DNA of 64,000 nucleotides from the NCBI RefSeq assembly GCF_010378095.1, contig NZ_WNJL01000050.1, forward strand, positions 1-64,000, written 5' to 3'. Below are positions 27,829 through 36,735 of the stretch, one piece after another (the first letter of the stretch is position 1; each line of letters begins with the position of its first letter). The position numbers and the translations under genes are program-made. The DNA comes from Acidithiobacillus ferrianus (GTDB taxonomy: Bacteria; Pseudomonadota; Gammaproteobacteria; Acidithiobacillales; Acidithiobacillaceae). The notes under the pieces were generated by a model. That model did not search any database, was not told where the DNA came from, and saw only the letters and a list, made by a program, of their open reading frames with translations.

Positions 27829-28301
27829 TGATCATCGCTCTGGTGTTCGGTTTCTTCATCGCCCTATCGGCGGAAACTGTCCCTCTTGGTGCGCTGTATG
27901 CGTTGCTCCACCCCGATTTCGTCACTTTGCTGCTCTTGTATTGGGCGATCAGCAACAACTCCGAACTGAGCTTCACCATCGTCTGGCTGATTGGCCTGTT
28001 TCAGGATATCGCCCTCGGTGATGTGCTGGGGGCCCAGGCCATTGCTTCGATCATTATGATCTATCTCCTCTATTCTGGCCTGGGCAGGGTTCGCAGCCTG
28101 CCTCCCTGGGAACAACTCTTCTTTGTCTTTTTGCTGCTGCTGGCGCACCGCCTAATCGTCTGGTTGTGGCAGGCTTGGGCAGGCGCCATCACCTGGCATT
28201 TTTCACTCCTGCTGGGACCATTGCTCGGCGCCTTGCTGTGGCCGCTCTTCACCTTTGCGCTCGACCACTTGCGCCACACGCTACGGCCACAACACGTATG
28301 A
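27825..28301 (+). CDS. mreD: Rod-shape protein MreD
   Basis: A 158-residue hydrophobic protein with about five membrane helices (IIALVFGFFIALSAETVP at the start), small and cytoplasm-poor as usual for MreD, which bridges MreC and the elongasome. The ATG overlaps the mreC stop (ATGA), and its own stop overlaps the start of a 35-codon ORF in the same way. Length equals the usual ~160. Confidence 0.9.
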   Translation: MMIIALVFGFFIALSAETVPLGALYALLHPDFVTLLLLYWAISNNSELSFTIVWLIGLFQDIALGDVLGAQAIASIIMIYLLYSGLGRVRSLPPWEQLFFVFLLLLAHRLIVWLWQAWAGAITWHFSLLLGPLLGALLWPLFTFALDHLRHTLRPQHV

Positions 28302-28405
28302 GTCTCCTGTTGCCGCGCGTATATAGGGGTAGGGGTCTGCGCGATCCCTTGAGCCTGATGGATATTCACCGCAAAGCACCAGCGAGCGCGGAGATCATGC
28401 CATGA
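28298..28405 (+). CDS. 35-codon ORF in the place of mrdA (PBP2); small gene or deletion remnant
   Basis: A very short reading frame (MSLLLPRVYRGRGLRDP...) with basic, non-membrane composition and no recognised domain. Both ends show four-base ATGA overlaps: its ATG with the mreD stop and its stop with the rodA start. Genes for PBP2 (mrdA, ~600 codons) normally stand exactly here between mreD and rodA. So this is either a tiny coupled gene or the in-frame leftover of a deleted mrdA. No similarity to the PBP2 N-terminus could be claimed. Confidence 0.3.
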   Translation: MSLLLPRVYRGRGLRDPLSLMDIHRKAPASAEIMP

Positions 28406-29496
28406 GTTGGCGGACGCGCATACTGCATCCTTGGCAGGCATTGGACCCGGCATTGATGACCGGCATCGTCCTCCTGATGATCATCAGCCTCGCAGTCCTG
28501 TATAGCGGCAGCCAGGAAAGTATCCGCGTCGTCCTGGCCCAGCTCGTGCGCTTTGCCGTTGGTATCAGCGTCATGGTGGCGGTCGCCAATACGCCGCCTG
28601 AACGGCTCCGCGCCTGGGCACCCGCGTTGTACGGCGTGGGCGTTATCCTGCTGGCCATCACCCTCGTCGCGGGGAAAACCAATCTCGGTGCGCGCCGCTG
28701 GCTGGGTGTCGGCTCCCTGACGTTTCAGCCCTCGGAACTCATGAAGCTGGCTTTACCCCTGCTGCTCGCCTATTACTACGCTCAGCAGGAAAACGTCCGG
28801 CATTGGCGTTCGGCAGCAGCGGGCTTTGTACTTATCGCCATCCCCTTTTTACTGATCGCCAAGGAACCGGATCTGGGTACCGCCGCACAGATTGGTGCGG
28901 CGGGGATTTTCATGATGTGGCTGGCAGGGGTACGACGCCGCTGGTTCATTGGCCTCATCCTTCTCGCGGTAGTGAGCGGGCCGATACTCTGGCATTTTCT
29001 GCACGGCTATCAGAAAGAACGCATCCTGACCTTCCTAGACCCCCAACGCGACCCTCTGGGGGCCGGTTACCACATCATTCAGAGCATGATTGCCGTGGGT
29101 TCCGGCGGACTGTGGGGAAAAGGCTGGTTCAATGGTACCCAGGTCAATCTCGATTTTCTGCCGGAAGCGCAGACCGACTTCGTTTTTGCCGGATTTGCCG
29201 AAGAATTTGGCCTGATCGGCGTCCTCGTGCTCCTTTCCACCTACCTGTTGATCATATTACGTGGACTGGTGATCGCCTATGAAAGCCGTGATCCCTTTGG
29301 TCGCCTGATCGCGGGCACCCTGAGCCTGACATTCTTTCTCTATATTTTCATTAACATGGGTATGACCACCGGGATACTTCCGGTGGTCGGTGTCCCTTTA
29401 CCGCTGGTAAGCTACGGGGGCACTGCCATGCTGACCTTCATGATCGGTCTGGGCATTCTCATGTCGGTACACGCTCATCCACGCTTGCACGAATAA
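28402..29496 (+). CDS. rodA: Rod-shape SEDS peptidoglycan glycosyltransferase RodA
   Basis: A 364-residue inner-membrane protein with ten hydrophobic segments. SEDS-family blocks are clear: KTNLGARRWLGVGSLTFQPSELMK, KEPDLGTA, the conserved loop DFLPEAQTDFVFAGFAEEFGLIG with the catalytic-region aspartate, and VVGVPLPLVSYGGTAMLT at the end. It polymerises lipid II during elongation together with PBP2. Its usual partner gene mrdA is missing directly upstream, so PBP2 must be encoded elsewhere. ATG 28402 overlaps the preceding small ORF. Confidence 0.95.
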   Translation: MSWRTRILHPWQALDPALMTGIVLLMIISLAVLYSGSQESIRVVLAQLVRFAVGISVMVAVANTPPERLRAWAPALYGVGVILLAITLVAGKTNLGARRWLGVGSLTFQPSELMKLALPLLLAYYYAQQENVRHWRSAAAGFVLIAIPFLLIAKEPDLGTAAQIGAAGIFMMWLAGVRRRWFIGLILLAVVSGPILWHFLHGYQKERILTFLDPQRDPLGAGYHIIQSMIAVGSGGLWGKGWFNGTQVNLDFLPEAQTDFVFAGFAEEFGLIGVLVLLSTYLLIILRGLVIAYESRDPFGRLIAGTLSLTFFLYIFINMGMTTGILPVVGVPLPLVSYGGTAMLTFMIGLGILMSVHAHPRLHE

Positions 29497-29638
29497 TGCG
29501 ACGAAACACCCGACAACAAACCGCCGCATCAGCCTTTGTCCATCTTTCCCGGCATGGCTTTCTGTCCGCGCGCCGTTATAATCCGGAGTCGTACAAATGG
29601 CAGAAAGCACCCATCAGCACCTCCACTGAGGACCCCTC

Positions 29639-30805
29639 ATGATCGTCCGTACTTCCCGTATCGTTCGCCTGCTTTTTCTGGTCACCGGCTTATGCTTGGC
29701 CCCTTGGGCCGTTGCCGCCGTGCCCACCCCATTGCTGCCGACACCGCCCGCACCAGCCTTACCCGCCATCGTCAGCTATGTGCTCATGGACTACGATACC
29801 GGACAGATCATCGCGGCAAAGAGCGAGAACCTGCGGCGAGCACCCGCCAGCCTGACCAAGCTCATGACCACCTATCTGACCTATCAAGCCATTCAGGATG
29901 GCACCCTCACCTCTCAGGAAAACATCCCGATCTCCAATACGGCCTGGAAGACGGGAGGGTCCAGCATGTTCATCCAGCCCAACACCCCGGCCAATGTCAA
30001 TCAATTACTGCATGGGTTGCTGATCGATTCGGGCAATGACGCGGCTGTGGCCCTTGCCGAAGCGGTAGGGGGCAGTCAATCCGGCTTCGTCACCCTGATG
30101 AACGACATGGCCATGCGCCTGAATCTCCGTAACACCCACTATAGCAATGTGGATGGCCTGCCTGACAGCGACCTGTACACCACGGCGCTGGACGTGGCGA
30201 AGCTGTCACGGTCATTGATTCGGCAATTTCCGCAGGTCATCCAGATCACCCAGCAGAAGTCCTACACCTATAACGGCATCACCCAGCGCAGCTGGAATCC
30301 CGTACTCTTTCGCGACCCCACCGTGGATGGTCTGAAAACCGGCCTGACGAACGCTTCGGGCTATTGCATCGATGCCACGGCCATGCGGAATGGTCGCCGC
30401 CTAATCGCCGTCGTTCTCGGTGGACCGAGCTGGGCCGGTAGCACCAATGCCGTGGAAGCCCTGCTCGACTACGGCTACCGCTTTTTCATCGATCACCCGG
30501 TCTACACCGCCGGTCAAAAAGTGGGGGAGATCACCCGCGGTGACTGGTCCCCCATGCACATTCCCGTCGGTGTCCAACAGGCAGTGGATATCACCGTGCC
30601 CAAAGGCCACTTTTCCGAATTGCAGCGCGCGATGATCATCGCGCCCAAGGTACAGGCGCCATTCAAAAAAGGGCAGATCGTTGGGCAACTGGTCTTCCGT
30701 CTGGACGGCAAGGTATTAAAATCCGTACCCATCGTCGCGCAGAGTGCGGCAACGAAAGCCGGCTGGATGGCACGTCTCTTTCACGAGATCCGCAGCGCGC
30801 TCTGA
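29639..30805 (+). CDS. dacA: D-alanyl-D-alanine carboxypeptidase (PBP5/6 type)
   Basis: A 388-residue periplasmic enzyme that trims the terminal D-Ala of murein stem peptides. Signal peptide 1-27 (ending AVAAV). Penicillin-binding motifs: S71-L-T-K74 (SxxK), S131-G-N133 (SxN) and DGLKTGLTNASG (KTG). A C-terminal PBP5-type beta domain follows and the last residues (MARLFHEIRSAL) form the amphipathic membrane anchor. A consensus TATAAT at 29577-29582 suggests its own promoter in the 142-bp gap after rodA. Confidence 0.95.
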   Translation: MIVRTSRIVRLLFLVTGLCLAPWAVAAVPTPLLPTPPAPALPAIVSYVLMDYDTGQIIAAKSENLRRAPASLTKLMTTYLTYQAIQDGTLTSQENIPISNTAWKTGGSSMFIQPNTPANVNQLLHGLLIDSGNDAAVALAEAVGGSQSGFVTLMNDMAMRLNLRNTHYSNVDGLPDSDLYTTALDVAKLSRSLIRQFPQVIQITQQKSYTYNGITQRSWNPVLFRDPTVDGLKTGLTNASGYCIDATAMRNGRRLIAVVLGGPSWAGSTNAVEALLDYGYRFFIDHPVYTAGQKVGEITRGDWSPMHIPVGVQQAVDITVPKGHFSELQRAMIIAPKVQAPFKKGQIVGQLVFRLDGKVLKSVPIVAQSAATKAGWMARLFHEIRSAL

Positions 30806-31076
30806 GCACGGGCGCGCGAGGACGAATCCGTACACAGATTCCGCGCTTTCCGGGCCATCCTGCGGATGGGGGCTTCACCTCGAGCGGAGGAAGACTTACC
30901 ATGACGGCATGAAGATGCTTCGCGGCGACCTTGTCCCGCGATACATCGACCCGACCACCCGCGGGGCGCACCGCAGAAAACCCTGGGTGCGGGCTGGAAG
31001 GGTCCGGCACCTGCATATCCGGCCATCTCCAGGGCGGGCCGCGCGCGGCGATGACACAAGAGGATGATGAGACGCT
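30806..31076 (+). other. 271-bp gap between dacA and ybeD, no gene recognised
   Basis: GC-rich. It contains GGAGG near 30887 and a 52-codon open frame from ATG 30909 (MKMLRGDLVPRY...) that is arginine-rich and unlike any family I know. No hairpin with a T-run was seen. Confidence 0.4.
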
Positions 31077-31343
31077 ATGGAAACACCCAGAAATCCAGCG
31101 GCGGACTTCCCGCACCTGCACCACGTCAAAGCGATTGGCCAGCACCCAAACCTGCTTGCGGCGGTGCAGAAAGCCATTGCGCCTCACGCGCCGGATCTGC
31201 CCGGCACGGCCTTCTCCTGCCGGCCCAGCAATCAGGGACAGTATCAAGCGGTGACGGTTTCCCTGGAGGTCGACAGTCATGAGCATCTGTTGGCGATCTA
31301 TACCTCCGTCCAAGAAATTGACGGCGTGATTCTTTGCCTATGA
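31077..31343 (+). CDS. ybeD: YbeD/DUF493 family protein
   Basis: An 88-residue ACT-like alpha/beta protein matching YbeD (87 residues in E. coli): FPHLHHVKAIGQHPNLLAAVQKAIAP, then QGQYQAVTVSLEVDSHEHLLAIYTSVQEIDGVI. The dacA-ybeD-lipB-lipA order is the same as in many Gammaproteobacteria. Its function is poorly known; a regulatory role in lipoylation has been proposed from context. Its stop overlaps the lipB ATG (ATGA). Confidence 0.88.
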   Translation: METPRNPAADFPHLHHVKAIGQHPNLLAAVQKAIAPHAPDLPGTAFSCRPSNQGQYQAVTVSLEVDSHEHLLAIYTSVQEIDGVILCL

Positions 31344-31978
31344 ACACCCCTATTCTCGTGCGCTGCTGGCCAGGGCTACTCCCCTATTTCACGGTGCTCG
31401 ACGCCATGCGCGAATTCACGGCCCAACGGGACGCGAACACTCCCGATCAAATATGGCTCCTACAGCATCCGCCCGTCTTCACATTGGGGCGAAATGCCGA
31501 TGCCGCGGACGTCATTGACCCCGGCCCCATCCCGGTCATCCGCAGTGATCGCGGCGGCAAAGTCACCTATCACGGGCCTGGACAATGGGTGGTCTACCTG
31601 CTCATCGATCTACCACGCATGGGTATGCATGTCCGCGGGCTGACCACGGCCATGGAACAGGCCGTCATTCACCTGCTTCGGCAACACGGCGTCACGGCGC
31701 ATACACGTCATGGCGCCCCGGGGGTCTATGTCGAAGCCGCCAAGATCGCCTCTATCGGTCTGCGCGTCCAGCACGGGCGCAGTTACCATGGGCTGAGTCT
31801 GAATACCGAGATGGATCTGCGCCCATTCCAACGCATCCACCCCTGCGGTGTGGCCAACCTCGCCGTGACGCAGGTGCATGACCTTTGCCCCGACTGGTCC
31901 AGTCGCGACATCGCCGAGGCACTGATGGCCGAACTCGCTGCCAGTCTCCATCGCCCCTTACAAAAAGGAGGGGCCTGA
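31340..31978 (+). CDS. lipB: Octanoyl-[ACP]:protein octanoyltransferase
   Basis: A 212-residue cytoplasmic enzyme that moves octanoyl groups from acyl carrier protein to lipoyl domains. Motifs: VFTLGRNAD, the RGGKVTYHGPGQWVVYLLIDL block, catalytic K135 (AAKIASIGLRV) and C169 (HPCGVANLAVTQV). Length and motifs are canonical. It is coupled to ybeD, and lipA begins at the base after its stop. Together with LipA it makes lipoate for pyruvate/2-oxoacid dehydrogenases and GcvH, in parallel with the sLpl/LipS route for LbpA encoded 20 kb away. Confidence 0.95.
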   Translation: MNTPILVRCWPGLLPYFTVLDAMREFTAQRDANTPDQIWLLQHPPVFTLGRNADAADVIDPGPIPVIRSDRGGKVTYHGPGQWVVYLLIDLPRMGMHVRGLTTAMEQAVIHLLRQHGVTAHTRHGAPGVYVEAAKIASIGLRVQHGRSYHGLSLNTEMDLRPFQRIHPCGVANLAVTQVHDLCPDWSSRDIAEALMAELAASLHRPLQKGGA

Positions 31979-32932
31979 ATGGAACCCCGACCAAGCCCCT
32001 CTCCGGCCGAACGCGGTGCCCAAAAAACCGCACGCAATCCCATTCCCATCGTACCGGTGGCTGCGGAACGCCTACCCAAGCCCCAGTGGCTACGGGTGCG
32101 CTCGCCCCTGTCCCCGGAAGTGGACCGGCTCAAAAAGGTCCTGCGGGCAGCGAACCTGCACACGGTCTGTGAAGAGGCCTCCTGCCCCAACCTCGGTGAA
32201 TGCTTTGGCGGTGGAACCGCGACTTTCATGATTCTCGGAGACCTCTGTACCCGTCGCTGCCCCTTCTGCGATGTGGCCCATGGCCGCCCGCAGCCACCGG
32301 ACCCACTGGAGCCTGCCCATCTCGCTCAAACCGTCGCGGCCATGGAACTGCGCTTCGTGGTCGTCACCTCCGTGGACCGCGACGATCTGCGCGATGGCGG
32401 CGCTGGCCATTTCGCCCAGGTTATCGCCGCCCTCCGCGAAAGCTGCCCGAAACTCCACATAGAAATCCTCGTACCGGATTTTCGCGGGCGGGTGGAAAAG
32501 GCCCTGGCCGCGCTCCACGAAACGCCACCCGATGTTTTCAATCACAACCTGGAGACGGTGCCACGCTTGTATTTGCAGGCCCGGCCCGGTGCGGATTATG
32601 TCCACTCGTTACAACTGTTGACCGCCTTCAAAGCACGGCATCCGGCGATACCCACCAAATCCGGGCTCATGCTTGGCCTGGGCGAAGAACTCGACGAAAT
32701 TCGGATGGTGATGCAGGACTTGCGCCGTACGGGATGTGAATTGCTCACTCTCGGCCAGTATCTGGCGCCGTCCCGCCATCACCTACCGGTCGCGCGCTTC
32801 ATTCCACCCGAAGAATTCCGACAGTTGCAGCAGGATGGCATGGCCATGGGCTTCCGCCACGTCGCCAGCGGCCCACTCGTACGCTCCTCTTATCACGCCG
32901 AGCGCAGCTTTCACGAAATCAACAGGGACTGA
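31979..32932 (+). CDS. lipA: Lipoyl synthase
   Basis: A 317-residue radical-SAM enzyme that inserts two sulfurs into protein-bound octanoate. The auxiliary cluster motif C64-x4-C69-x5-C75 ([12 protein letters not shown]) and the SAM cluster motif C90-x3-C94-x2-C97 (CTRRCPFC) are both complete, and the C-terminal RSSY is present ([11 protein letters not shown]). It starts directly at the lipB stop. Clearly the canonical LipA and not similar to LipS1/LipS2, which lack the N-terminal CX4CX5C motif. Confidence 0.97.
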   Translation: MEPRPSPSPAERGAQKTARNPIPIVPVAAERLPKPQWLRVRSPLSPEVDRLKKVLRAANLHTVCEEASCPNLGECFGGGTATFMILGDLCTRRCPFCDVAHGRPQPPDPLEPAHLAQTVAAMELRFVVVTSVDRDDLRDGGAGHFAQVIAALRESCPKLHIEILVPDFRGRVEKALAALHETPPDVFNHNLETVPRLYLQARPGADYVHSLQLLTAFKARHPAIPTKSGLMLGLGEELDEIRMVMQDLRRTGCELLTLGQYLAPSRHHLPVARFIPPEEFRQLQQDGMAMGFRHVASGPLVRSSYHAERSFHEINRD

Positions 32933-32946
32933 ACGAGGTCCAGGGT

Positions 32947-33759
32947 ATGCTGCTACGCTATACCACCATGTTGACTCTGGCCTCAGCATTGCTCCAGCCA
33001 CCGGGTATTTTGTTCATTCTCGCGGCCATCGGCTGGCTCGCCGAAATGATCGGCTGGCGTTATTTCGGGCGAGTCCTGATCCTGTTCGCCCTCAGCACAC
33101 TCTATTTTTTCTCCACCGCGGTGGGCACCCGACTTCTGCTCCTGCCACTGGAAGACCGCTATCCGCCGCTAGCACACCCGCTGCGGGGTGCCAACGCCCC
33201 CCAGGCGATTGTCGTGCTGGGTGGCGGCGAAGTGATGCAATCCCCGGGCACGTCGCGTGAAACGGCCAATGCACGCACCCTGGTGCGGTTGATGGCGGCC
33301 GCCCAGCTGGCGAAAAACACCGGGCTCCCGTTGGTGCCCAGCGGCGGGGTACCGCGGCTGGGCGCTCCTCCCGAAGCCGTCACCATGGAACACATCCTGC
33401 GCCAGAACTTCGATGTACGCAGCCCCATCTGGCCCGAGACCCGCTCCTATAACACGGCCGCCAATGCCGCGGATAGCGCGGCGCTGCTGGCGCAACATGA
33501 CGTGCGGCGTATCTATCTGGTCACTTCCGCACTGCACATGCCGCGCGCGGTCACCTGGTTCCGTCATTCCGGCCTACAGGTGATCCCGGTACCCACCGAC
33601 TATCGCCTGGACCGGAGCAACGGTCTGAGACTCGATAGCTGGCTACCGCGCGCCATCTACCTGGAGACCAGCAGCGAGGTTAGCCACGAATATCTGGGGT
33701 TGCTCTGGCTATGGTTCCAGGAACAGGGTATCGGGAGCGGTCACCTCACCCGTATATGA
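32947..33759 (+). CDS. ElyC/SanA/YdcF family (DUF218) membrane protein
   Basis: A 270-residue inner-membrane protein: two hydrophobic segments in the first 60 residues, then a DUF218 domain with AIVVLGGGEV, GLPLVPSGG, SRETANA and the SYNTAANA / RRIYLVTSALHMPRA blocks typical of ElyC. ElyC is linked in E. coli to undecaprenyl-carrier-dependent envelope synthesis, which fits the murein genes nearby. The reaction is not established. Start at ATG 32947, 14 bases after lipA. Confidence 0.85.
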   Translation: MLLRYTTMLTLASALLQPPGILFILAAIGWLAEMIGWRYFGRVLILFALSTLYFFSTAVGTRLLLLPLEDRYPPLAHPLRGANAPQAIVVLGGGEVMQSPGTSRETANARTLVRLMAAAQLAKNTGLPLVPSGGVPRLGAPPEAVTMEHILRQNFDVRSPIWPETRSYNTAANAADSAALLAQHDVRRIYLVTSALHMPRAVTWFRHSGLQVIPVPTDYRLDRSNGLRLDSWLPRAIYLETSSEVSHEYLGLLWLWFQEQGIGSGHLTRI

Positions 33760-33773
33760 TCACGGCATGACTT

Positions 33774-34862
33774 TTATGGTGCCTGGTCCGGGAAAGTCAC
33801 CTGGACATGCAGATGTTCCTGATCCACGGAATCCGCCAAGGGCAACGGCGGCGGCACCGCGGCGCCATTTGCCGACCGCCCATAGGGTGCATAGGCATAG
33901 GGCTTCGCCGGAAGGGCGGTGGAGAGCATGGCCAAGCTAGGCGTGTCCACCCCGACGGGCAACGCTACGGTGTCGTGCGCCGCCACGAGGTGTCGGACCC
34001 GGGTCCAATCTATCGCCTGATCCACATGGTTCCGCGCCATGAAGGACTTGATCGCCATCACGGCACGCTGCAGATCCGGCATGCCTTCCTGGTGATAGGC
34101 ATGCATCGGCTTGTAAGACTGCAGGTAGATTTGCCCGTTGCGCACGCCTACCAGATTGGGTTGATCGATAATCCGCACCGGCGTCCCCACTGGAATCATG
34201 GGAAACAACTGGGCGACATTTTCCGGATACATTTGGAAACAACCCTGACTGGCACGCATGCCAACCCCCCAAGGATGGTAAGTGCCGTGGATGAAAATAC
34301 CGGAGAGTCCGGTCTCCATGGCCAGTTCGCCCATGGGGTTGCCCGCGCCGGGGGGCCAGTACCACGGGATGTCCATATGAAATTTTTTCTCAAACCAGGC
34401 ATGAATGTTTTTGGGGACATTCCAGGCCGGCATCTTGAATTTGGCCACGATCCGAGTGGTCGTCAGGCGCTCCTTCCAGCCCGGCAGAAAGACCCCGACA
34501 GGGTAGGTATAGACCACGCGATCATGCGCTGGAAAGTAATACAGTCGTCGCGCCGGAATATCGACGACGACCCCCGTCCACGGCCCTGGCGGCAAGACAT
34601 ATTCCGCCGGGATGATCACCTTGCTGGCTTGACCGGGAAGCCAGGGATTAATACCGGGGTTGGCCGCGGTCACTTGATTGTAACCCAAATCATAGAAGCG
34701 CCCGATATCCAGGAGGGTGTCGTCGCGGTGGGTCGTTACCGCCTTGAGCGCACCCACCACATTGCCGTGAGCGGGCAAAGCATACACGCTGGCCTCCGAG
34801 ATGGACGCACCGCACCCCACCAGGGTCGCCAGTAGCCAGATACCTGCTTGTTTTCTCATCAT
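33774..34862 (-). CDS. L,D-transpeptidase (YkuD/ErfK family), probable lipoprotein
   Basis: A 362-residue exported protein. The N-terminus ends in a lipobox (LATLVGC, C17), so it is likely lipid-anchored in the envelope. A LysM-like segment around residues 45-90 (DDTLLDIGRFYDLGYNQVTAANPGINPWLPG) would bind peptidoglycan. The YkuD catalytic domain follows with IHGTYHPWGVG and the active-site S-Q-G-C-F sequence. It should form 3-3 crosslinks or attach proteins to murein. It converges on the ElyC-like gene. ATG 34862 (or 34859) has AGGA upstream. Confidence 0.9.
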   Translation of the reverse strand: MMRKQAGIWLLATLVGCGASISEASVYALPAHGNVVGALKAVTTHRDDTLLDIGRFYDLGYNQVTAANPGINPWLPGQASKVIIPAEYVLPPGPWTGVVVDIPARRLYYFPAHDRVVYTYPVGVFLPGWKERLTTTRIVAKFKMPAWNVPKNIHAWFEKKFHMDIPWYWPPGAGNPMGELAMETGLSGIFIHGTYHPWGVGMRASQGCFQMYPENVAQLFPMIPVGTPVRIIDQPNLVGVRNGQIYLQSYKPMHAYHQEGMPDLQRAVMAIKSFMARNHVDQAIDWTRVRHLVAAHDTVALPVGVDTPSLAMLSTALPAKPYAYAPYGRSANGAAVPPPLPLADSVDQEHLHVQVTFPDQAP

Positions 34863-34921
34863 TTAATTTCCTGTTTGCGGCACATCGAAAAATCCATATC
34901 GCGGCTTGCCCCACGGCTGCG

Positions 34922-34950
34922 TTGGCGGTGTCTTGCGTTAAGGCCATAAT
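34922..34950 (+). promoter_or_regulatory. Sigma-70-type promoter before a small ORF
   Basis: TTGGCG-N17-CATAAT, ideal spacing, 23 bp upstream of ATG 34973 and its AAGGAGG. Confidence 0.5.
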
Positions 34951-34972
34951 CATAAGGGAAAAGGAGGCGCGG

Positions 34973-35110
34973 ATGGAATCACCACACCTGCCGGTGGAGG
35001 CCTTGCCCACCCTTTTTGCGGGATACACCGCAACCGTTCACCTGTCCCCATCCGCGGATGGTTCCAGTGCGAAACGCCCGCATGCAATCGCCAACCTGTT
35101 CACACATTGA
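34973..35110 (+). CDS. 45-residue small protein candidate
   Basis: A short frame (MESPHLPVEALPTLFAGY...) with no recognised family, no membrane helix and no cysteine. Support for being a gene comes from signals: a well-spaced promoter (34922-34950) and a strong Shine-Dalgarno AAGGAGG five bases before the ATG. Against it: codon use gives no strong signal over such a short length. It lies in the 334-bp gap between the L,D-transpeptidase and the FimV-like gene, and could instead be a leader peptide for the latter. Confidence 0.35.
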   Translation: MESPHLPVEALPTLFAGYTATVHLSPSADGSSAKRPHAIANLFTH

Positions 35111-35196
35111 CAGTGCCGCAAAAACGCCTAACTACTGGCTTGCTTGGTAGTGGTAGAACCGTAAAATAATGCATCACCCTGAAACGAGCCTTCCGC

Positions 35197-36726
35197 ATGG
35201 AACTGCCCCGCAGTAGCCTGATTATTATAGTCATCCTCATAGCATTGGTGATAATCACCGGGCTCTGGAAAGTCTTGCACGAACGCCGCTCTTCCCATTC
35301 CAGCGGCATGGCGACCCGGAAGACCTCGCGTAAGGGCGACAGACACCATGCCGAGACAGGCACGACCAATCACGATGCCGCATCCCCCTCCTACCCGGAC
35401 ACATTCACCTACTCGGACGCCTCCACGCGCATCGAGGAGGTCAGCATTCTGGACGAGGTGGATATCTATCTTTCTTACGGCCACTTCGATCAGGCGGCCA
35501 CCTCCTTACGTTGGTACGTCGACCATAATCCCAAAGATATCCCGCAGATGCGGCGCCTGCTGGCAATTTATCGTGAGATCCCGGATATGGATCGCTTTGG
35601 TGAAGTACTTGAAAAACTCTATGATTCCGGGGCCGTTGTAGGCCAGGAGGCGCGCGACCTGGTCCTTGCAGGGCTTCACTTGGATACCCAGAATCTGCAG
35701 TTGCGTGTGCTTGCGGAAAATTTGGGGATGAGCGGCGCGCAGATCGAAGCGGAAATCACCCGCCTTACGCACGCATCGAAATCCGCAGTCCTGGATTCAT
35801 CCTCCTCTGCGCTCAGTAGTGCGCAAAGGGAGTTGAAGCAAGCGATCGTTCACCCGGAACCCCTGGATCTCAGCGATCTCCACCTTTCGGGATTCGCATC
35901 GAAAACCAAGGCACCGACCGATCACACCGCCGCCGGGGCCATGGCGGAAACCAAAAACCTACTGCTCGTCGGGCCAGCAGATATCGCGCCCTTGAACAGC
36001 AGGGAATATGAGACAGTGGCCAGCCTGATTTCCCCCCTGAGCGCCGCAGGGCATTTGCTCGCCTGCAATCAAAACGAGGAAGCCGAACGGTTACTGCGCC
36101 GCAACCTCATTCTTGAGCCGCGCAAACTCGCCCTGCATGTCACCCTGCTGGAGATGTTATATCACCAGCGGCGCAGTACCCACTATGCGGAAGCCCTTCT
36201 CCAGCTCTATATCACCTTGTGGGGCGCCGGCAGTGCCTTGCGCCTGCGCCTGCTCCGCCATGGACAATCCTTGGGCGAACACGCCCTGTGGTCTTCTCTC
36301 GCAGACAGCGAGGGGAATGAGGCCACTCTCGCATCACTGGCGGAACAATACGGGCTTTACGTACCGATCACAGCCATCCCCTTGAGTAGTCCGTCACTGG
36401 TATTGGAAGTGGTGCGCCGCGATCATCAGATCATTCCGAAAGACAGTAGCGACAGCATTCTCACCGAATTCAATCAGCTTCTCGAGTACGGCCAGGTCGA
36501 TGAAGCCGTGGATCTCCTGGAAGAGGCCACCTTGGCACAACCGGGCCACGGCCTGTACTACGGCCCACTGCTGGAAATGTACGAACGGATGGATGCAAAC
36601 CTGCGTTTTCCCCAGTTCATCAAGAAGATACTGGGCAAAGATACCCAGCCCAATGACGAAATCATGCGCCAGATGTTCGATCTTGCCGAACGCCTTCAGC
36701 GCCGCCCACAACGACAGGTCATTTAG
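35197..36726 (+). CDS. FimV-like membrane-anchored tetratricopeptide protein
   Basis: A 509-residue protein with one N-terminal membrane helix (LIIIVILIALVIITGLW, ~8-24), a low-complexity linker (residues 30-80), and a long helical, TPR-like region with repeated E-A-x-x-L-L patterns to the C-terminus. The segment ILDEVDIYLSYGHFDQAATSLRWYVDHNP (~85-113) matches the conserved TPR of the cytoplasmic part of FimV (EADVYLAYGRFDQA), a polar scaffold for type IV pili and chemosensory proteins. It lacks the LysM part of FimV. It heads a row with a receiver-like protein, a Ras-like GTPase and a Roadblock protein, suggesting a polarity or surface-behaviour module. Confidence 0.65.
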   Translation: MELPRSSLIIIVILIALVIITGLWKVLHERRSSHSSGMATRKTSRKGDRHHAETGTTNHDAASPSYPDTFTYSDASTRIEEVSILDEVDIYLSYGHFDQAATSLRWYVDHNPKDIPQMRRLLAIYREIPDMDRFGEVLEKLYDSGAVVGQEARDLVLAGLHLDTQNLQLRVLAENLGMSGAQIEAEITRLTHASKSAVLDSSSSALSSAQRELKQAIVHPEPLDLSDLHLSGFASKTKAPTDHTAAGAMAETKNLLLVGPADIAPLNSREYETVASLISPLSAAGHLLACNQNEEAERLLRRNLILEPRKLALHVTLLEMLYHQRRSTHYAEALLQLYITLWGAGSALRLRLLRHGQSLGEHALWSSLADSEGNEATLASLAEQYGLYVPITAIPLSSPSLVLEVVRRDHQIIPKDSSDSILTEFNQLLEYGQVDEAVDLLEEATLAQPGHGLYYGPLLEMYERMDANLRFPQFIKKILGKDTQPNDEIMRQMFDLAERLQRRPQRQVI

Positions 36727-36735
36727 GAATTGATC

